Shown piece after piece: positions 58,421-64,000 of a DNA stretch of 64,000 bases. Each line of letters begins with the position of its first letter. Within the stretch, counting starts at the first letter, position 1. The stretch is from Acanthochromis polyacanthus (lineage: Eukaryota > Chordata > Actinopteri > Pomacentridae), in NCBI RefSeq assembly GCF_021347895.1, contig NC_067134.1:30005449-30069448 (forward strand), read 5' to 3'. The translations under genes and the position numbers were made by a program. A model generated the notes under the pieces. That model did not search any database and was not told where the DNA came from. It saw only the letters and a program-made list of their open reading frames with translations.

Positions 58421-60486
58421 TGTGGTGAGTTAAAACAGAACTCTGTGAAAATGTGTGTTTGGGAACATTTTCCATTTCTTTCTAATTCTACAAATATGAA
58501 GCTTTTAGGAAGAATAAAGAAGAATCAATCCCAGAAGTGATGACTCCATTTCAACACTAAATGTCCTGAGAAGCTGTTTTACAGGAACTACAGTCAGAGA
58601 GGGAATCTACACTCTACATGTCACCTGAGGAATCCAAACCTTCTCTGGCTTCATCTTCTTCTTTGTCTGCTGCTGTGGACTTTAATCCACTCCTCACTTC
58701 AATAGTTTAGTGTTCTGCTCTCCTTTAGTCTCTTCTTGGATTTGATCACTTTATGAGTTTTTCTGGCTCTTTGCTTTAAACCACTTCCTGTCGTTTTTCC
58801 ACATTCATGAAAATGTCCTTTAGATGAGATGAATCCAATGAAACTTTGAAGAATTTCACTCATTCTTTCCCATTTCATTGCTTCATTGGTATATTTGACT
58901 CTCATAATTCCACACAGTTTGGTAAATGTCACACTTTGAGCCTCTAGACCCACAACATCACTTCGTAAATTCTGTTTTTAAGGATCATTTAATGTCCTTA
59001 CAACTGAGAACCTGCCCCACTAATTCACTTTCATGCTGTTTTAATGTGAAATATTGAACATTTTACTCAATTTATCTGATATCTTCTAGATGAAATCAGC
59101 CAACAGTGTCTAAAATCACTGATTGTAGCTGCTCCACTGTTTACTTGTGTGTTTTCTCTCCATATCTTCAGAATAATTCCTCCTCTGGTTCTTCAGGCTG
59201 TTTGCAGTCCAGCAGCAGCAGCGCCCTCTGCAGGTTGGACAGATAAAAGCTTCCAGCTTCTATCTGCTATTCCCAGCTTCTCCCATCCAGGAACTAGCCA
59301 GGCCCCACCCTGCTGACTTCTAGCAGACATTGAAGGAACAAAATGGGATGTGAGCAGTTTTCTGAGAGTCCATGTTGAGCAGCAGTGGAGGCTGGATGTG
59401 AGGAAGTGGAGGTGGATCAGCTGATGCTGCTTTGTTGGCTTTAGATTCAGATCCAGGATCAGGTGAGCTCAATCAGTCCATGAAGCAACTGGCAGATAGT
59501 TTGAAAGCATCAAATGTGAGCAGAATCCCTGAAGAGCTGAGTCATTTGTGGTGCTTTAGAAGAGAAATCCAAAGTGATGCAGGTTTGTTCTGTGTGGTCT
59601 CTGCACTCCTTCATGTTGGAGCTGAGATCAAATCAGAAGGAAAAAGCTCAAAGTTTTCATGTGAGGCTGAAACAGACGCTGCTGATGCTGCTTTTAAAGT
59701 GAGCTTGGCTCCATGAACCAGTTGAAGATTCTCTCTGAGGGACTTTTAGTTGAGATGTTTGCTGCTGCTGATGATCCATGTAGAGCACATCTTTAGTCCC
59801 AGCATCATGAGGAGCATTAAAGAAGGAAACATGGATTCATGTGGAACATTTACAACAAGCACACCAACACTGTCAAACATTTGAGGGAGAAAAGAAGCCA
59901 GTGAGTCTTTCTGCACTCAACTTTATCTGACAAGAAAACAAGCAGAAAAGATGGAAGTAGAAACGGCAGAGGAAATCTTTGAGAGAGATTTGTGTAAAAG
60001 GCTGTAAAAAGCAGCTTTGGATCCTAAAGAATCCTCAGATCGGCTCATTTCCAGTCTGATGAGGTCAACACCCAGACTGTGGAGCTTTAATTTGAAGGGA
60101 CTGAACAGGAAACAGTGAGACTTTTGACTTCTTTCAAAGCTGTTTCCCTGGAATCATGTTTTAATAGGAGTCATTTTAAATACAGACACATGAAATGAAA
60201 GCAAAGACTCATTAAATCAATACTGAGCGTGTAATGTTGAATGAACTGATCCATCATCTGGTGTTTGATCTCATTTAGAATTCACAATAATATAAAATAC
60301 AGCTGTAGTCATTAAATCCACACATTTAAAATGGAAACAAACACATTTTAATCAGTTAAACCTTTAATTCATTGAACTCAGAAAACCATCCTTTAATGTC
60401 TTCCCTTAAAATGAGCAACATTTTTAAAATATAGCTGCAAAGTAAAAGTTTCACACTAAAGATGAATCAAATTTATAACTACATTA
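58421..60486. other. Unannotated interval
   Basis: A 94-codon plus-strand frame at 59432-59716 (SMKQLADSLKASNVSRIPEE) has no domain I recognise and no clear splice sites, so I do not call it. Positions 60150-60290 match an inverted stretch near 63060-63250. Confidence 0.4.
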
Positions 60487-61330
60487 TGCTAGAACCCAGT
60501 GAATGTGATGAAGCTAACTTGAAGACTTATTTTTATAATCTTCATTTAAAAGTCAGTAACTCACTGAAGGGTGATGGATTTGATTAATATGAGAAACTGA
60601 GAATGAAATGCTTTCAAGGGTTTAGATTACTATCAAACTGAGATGTTTTAATGGCTTTAACTTTCATGAGAAACTTGGGTTAAAGAAGTGAAGACGTAAA
60701 GTGAAATGTTCACTGTAAAGACTGTTAAACTCTAAATGGACTTTGGGGATTTTTATAAGTGTGTGCAGATTGTCCAAAAAGATTACACAATGGGGTGTCA
60801 CTGACAGACGCTGACATCAGCTTCTCCATTTCCCCATCAGAGGCCTTCTCTGAGCTGCAGACAACAGAAGTTGGGTGGAGTGGTCAAGACGGTCCAAAAC
60901 AGAGAGTTTCAGTTCCTCAAAAGCACAGAGAGGTCTTATGATCGATGAGGTGGAGGAGTGTGAGAGTTGGAGGAGGCAAATCATTGAAATGTGTAACATC
61001 CACCACTGTCTCATTCACTCTGATATTTATACTGTATATTTTAAATAGACTGTTTGCACTGAAAAAGAGAAGCTCTCCAATCTGGTTATACACTGTATAA
61101 TGACAATGAAGCACATTCTATTCTATTCTATTCTATTCTATTCTATTCTATTCTATATGCAAATGAAGTCTGAGATCACTGCGTCTGTAAAACCTGAAGA
61201 GAGTCCAGTGTAGCATAAAATACACCTGATAGAGAAGCAAGTTTGAGTTGTTGTTGGTAGAAACATGGAACAAATCAGTCAACAGGTCTGATCAGAGGAT
61301 TTTACCACACAATTATGGAGGGTGAACCAC
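60487..61330 (+). repeat. Duplicated block, copy B (partner 3237-4210)
   Basis: Collinear with copy A: ATGCTAGAACC at the start, GACGCTGACATCAGCTTCTC near the middle, octamer ATGCAAAT (61157-61164), CATAAAATACACCTG, and GGATTTTACCACA at the end. An L2 tail interrupts it. Confidence 0.65.
61010..61155 (+). mobile_element. 5'-truncated L2 tail with (ATTCT)n
   Basis: ATACACTGTATAATGACAAT and GAAGCACATTCTATTCTATT end in eight ATTCT units, matching the 3' terminus of the L2 at 53.0 kb in opposite orientation. It is absent from copy A of the block. Confidence 0.7.
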
Positions 61331-62965
61331 AAAATGATTCAAACAAACCACAGACCAATATGATCCACCAAATGATAAAAACCAGCCACCAGATGACAGA
61401 AATGGTACAACAGACAACATAAAGAGATGCAACATGACCCGAATGAGACACAAAATGAGCAAAACTGAAGAAAGACGACCTTAAAGAAATGCATGACTAG
61501 AATTAGCAACAAAAATGAGACACAAAATGAACATCTCATTTGGATCATTTTGTACATTTCAGTCTGTTTTTAGGGAAGAAAGTGGCTTAAATCAGACTGT
61601 AAATAATCTCTGAACAAACCTCTGTGTAAAAAGCCTCAGAATATTGAATAGAATAAATCTGGACCGTGATGAATGTAAGTAAACATTTCTGGATCAATCT
61701 GGTCATTTTGAGGCTAATTTTGGTCGTGTTTTTATCTAATTCAGGTCATTTTTTTGTCTCTTTTTGTTGCTTTTGTACCATCTTGGTCATTGTGTGGTTT
61801 ATTTTGGTGATTCTGATTGTCTTTAAAGTTGTTTATGTTTCAAATTGTTCAGTTTGTGGCTCATTTTGATGGTTGTGTCTCTAATTTTGGTCAGTTTTTG
61901 TCTTTAGGGTTGTTCTTATTAGAAATTTTGGTCATTTTGTGCATTTCAGTACGTTTTTAAGATAAAAATGGTGTAAATCAGACTGTAAATGATCTATGAA
62001 CAAACCTCTCTGCAGAAGCCTGAGTATTGAACAGAATAAATGTGGACAGCTTGGTGAATGTAAGAGAAGATTTCTGGATCAGTTTGGTCATTTTGAGGCT
62101 AATTTTGCTCATTTTGTGTCAGAATGTGTTTAATTTTGATCAGTTTACATCTTTTGGTCCATTTTTAAACATGTTGCATCTTTTCATGTTTTTTTGTGGT
62201 AATTTTGTTTATTTTGCATCAAGTTTTGGTCATTTATGTGTCTAATTCAGGTAATGTTACATCTCTTTATGTTGTTTTTGTACCATTTTGGTCATTTTAT
62301 GATTCATTTCATGTGTCTGTAAGGTTGTTTTTGTTTAAAAGTGTTCTTGTTGCTCATATTAGTCATTTCATGTCAGTTTGTCCATTCTGTGACTCACTGG
62401 CCATTTCTGTTTCATTTTTCATCTTTTTTGCTCTGTTTTGCTCATTTTATCTCTCATTTTAGTCATTTTGCACCAGTTTAAGATTGCTTTTTTCATTTTG
62501 TACATTTTGTGTCTCATTTTCGTCATTTTGTTGCTAATTTGTGTGCCTGGTTTTGGTTAATTTTGTCTTTCATTTTTGTCATTTTTGCAATTTTAGTCCC
62601 ATTTTGGCCACTTTTGGTCTCAAAATGACCAAAATGATCCAGAAATCTTCACTTACATTCACAAAGCTGTCCAAATTTATTCTATTCAATATTCAGGCTT
62701 ATAGAGAGCGTTGTTCATAGATCATTTACAGTCTGATTTATACAACATTTTTCCCCTAAAAACATGCTGAAATGCACAAAATGATCCAAATGAGATCGAA
62801 AATGACCAAAATTAAACAAAAACAATTTTAAGTGATGCAAAATTGCTAAAATGAGAGATAAAATGAGCAAAACTGAAGAAAAAAAGAGACAAAAACTGAT
62901 GAAATAGACGTGAAATGACCAAAAGAACTAACAAGATGAACAATTTTAACCAAAAATAAACTTAA
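61331..62965. repeat. Purine/pyrimidine arrays with three cores, inverted arrangement
   Basis: A plus-oriented A-rich array (61331-61545) meets two cores in reverse orientation (61545-61700 and 61931-62098) with T-rich array between and after (to about 62620). Then comes a plus-oriented core (62625-62790) with an A-rich array to 62965. This makes a large imperfect inverted repeat. Open frames at 61339-62462 are composition artefacts. Confidence 0.75.
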
Positions 62966-64000
62966 TACAAATATCAGCTCTGAATATAGGTTGATTTTAT
63001 TCACATATTCATTCAGATTTATGTATATTTCAGTTTCATATATCTGAATTTAATTAGTACAGCTGTGAACTATTTCCACAGTAGTCAGCTGCATTTTCTA
63101 TAATTATGAATTCTTGTGAAGATAAAACACCAGATGATGGATCAGATCATTCCAACATTACAGGGTCAACATTTATTTAATCAGTATTTTAGAGCCCATT
63201 TTATTTACTTCACTTGTCTGTATTTAAAATGACACTAAGAGAATTTCAGCTCTGAGATCAGAAAATAAAATCTATGAGGGAAGTGACGCTATTTGTCGAT
63301 ATAAAGAACCCTAAGAACTGTGTGGCTGATAATTAATCTTTGTTTACATTTTGATCAAGTAAAATATTTATTTATTGTCAGTTTGGACAAAAGAGACAAA
63401 TATGAACATTTAACAGGTGAGAGGGAACTGAACAAGTGAAGGAGTGGTTTGAGATTTTCAGTGAACCAAACAAATACAACACAGTCTAATTTTAGACTAA
63501 ATAAAGTGAAGATTTGGAGCAAACACTTGAATTTTTTGGAAGCTTCCTGATAGAAACATGTTCAGGTCGTTAAAGGAAAACGTAAGAAGCTGTTAAATGT
63601 GATGAGTTTGGACAGAAGTGAAAATTTGTATTAGATCATTAGTATTTGATGCAGCACAGACATGTTCCAACAAGAGGGGTTCAGTCTCAGAATGATGTTT
63701 GCAGAGGTGATCTAGAGAAGTGAAACGAACACAGACACAGACCAGGAAATAATTTCAGTCACTACGTGGAAAGACACACGGACAAAGCGCAGTCTGTCTG
63801 TGGGAGAAACCCACTGAAAAACCTCTGTGACATCTGGAGGCAGTGGACGCAGCGACACGCAGGTAAGATCCAGAAGAAGAGCTGAAAACTTTCTGAAAGG
63901 TGGAAAATGTTGACTTATCTTTTGTGGGGCTGAGAAAGAAACCATACCCTTTAGTTCTTCATACAGAAGTGAAGTCTGGAGTTTTAAACAGAAAAACAGT
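62966..64000. other. Right-edge interval
   Basis: No gene recognised. Positions 63060-63250 (AACACCAGATGATGGATCAG, TGTCTGTATTTAAAATGAC) are an inverted imperfect copy of 60150-60290. Confidence 0.45.

Noticed and set aside
59432..59716. 94-codon plus-strand frame (SMKQLADSLKASNVSRIPEE)
   Set aside because: No recognised domain, no clear splice sites and no partner exon; could be chance.

Overview
The window looks like nuclear DNA of a teleost fish, most likely a percomorph. It is AT-rich, has multi-exon genes, fish-type NLR (NOD-like receptor) and C2H2 zinc-finger exons, L1, L2 and R2/NeSL-type LINEs, tRNA-derived SINEs, and many hAT, Tc1, PIF/Harbinger-like and piggyBac-like elements. I see no prokaryotic genes, CRISPR array, rRNA or genuine tRNA gene.

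Two host-type genes can be assembled, both on the minus strand. (1) A C2H2 zinc-finger gene: a leucine-rich N-terminal exon at 15615-15786 joins in phase to a terminal zinc-finger exon at 8638-9581. The intron of about 6 kb is filled with transposons. (2) A large NLRC-type immune receptor of about 23 kb: 5' untranslated exon and promoter at 49.86-49.90 kb, PYRIN-like exon 48726-49008, FISNA-NACHT exon 44553-46578, three LRR exons (44302-44475, 35285-35458, about 34819-34987) and a B30.2 (PRY-SPRY) exon 26418-26947. The 5' module is present three times (0.04-0.44, 49.6-49.9 and 58.1-58.4 kb), so the window probably lies in a tandem NLR cluster.

Layout: 0-6.5 kb holds an NLR promoter copy, an L1 ORF1 relic, a duplicated block and purine-rich arrays. 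6.6-16 kb is the zinc-finger gene with a hAT relic and two DNA transposons (E1, E2) inserted at one target hexamer. 16-24 kb holds an L1 relic, a TTAA-type MITE with a hairpin, a Tc1 relic, and a three-level nest of elements (C inside B inside A). 24-50 kb is the NLR gene, whose introns carry a nearly intact multi-exon hAT transposon (28750-33127), hAT and Harbinger MITEs, a SINE, and an R2/NeSL-like LINE split by a Tc1 and a hAT. 50-58 kb holds a second Tc1 copy, an internally deleted L2 in an AT-rich array, a SINE and a second copy of MITE C. 58-64 kb has the third NLR promoter copy and the second copy of the left-end block and arrays.

Most element calls rest on inverted ends and target-site duplications (TSDs) read directly. 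The most biologically interesting points are the conserved X-box-like plus CRE-like module in all three NLR promoter copies, the 26-residue tandem duplication in the NACHT exon, and a THAP-encoding transposon family with CCATAGATAT ends and 6-bp TSDs. All alignments were made by eye.
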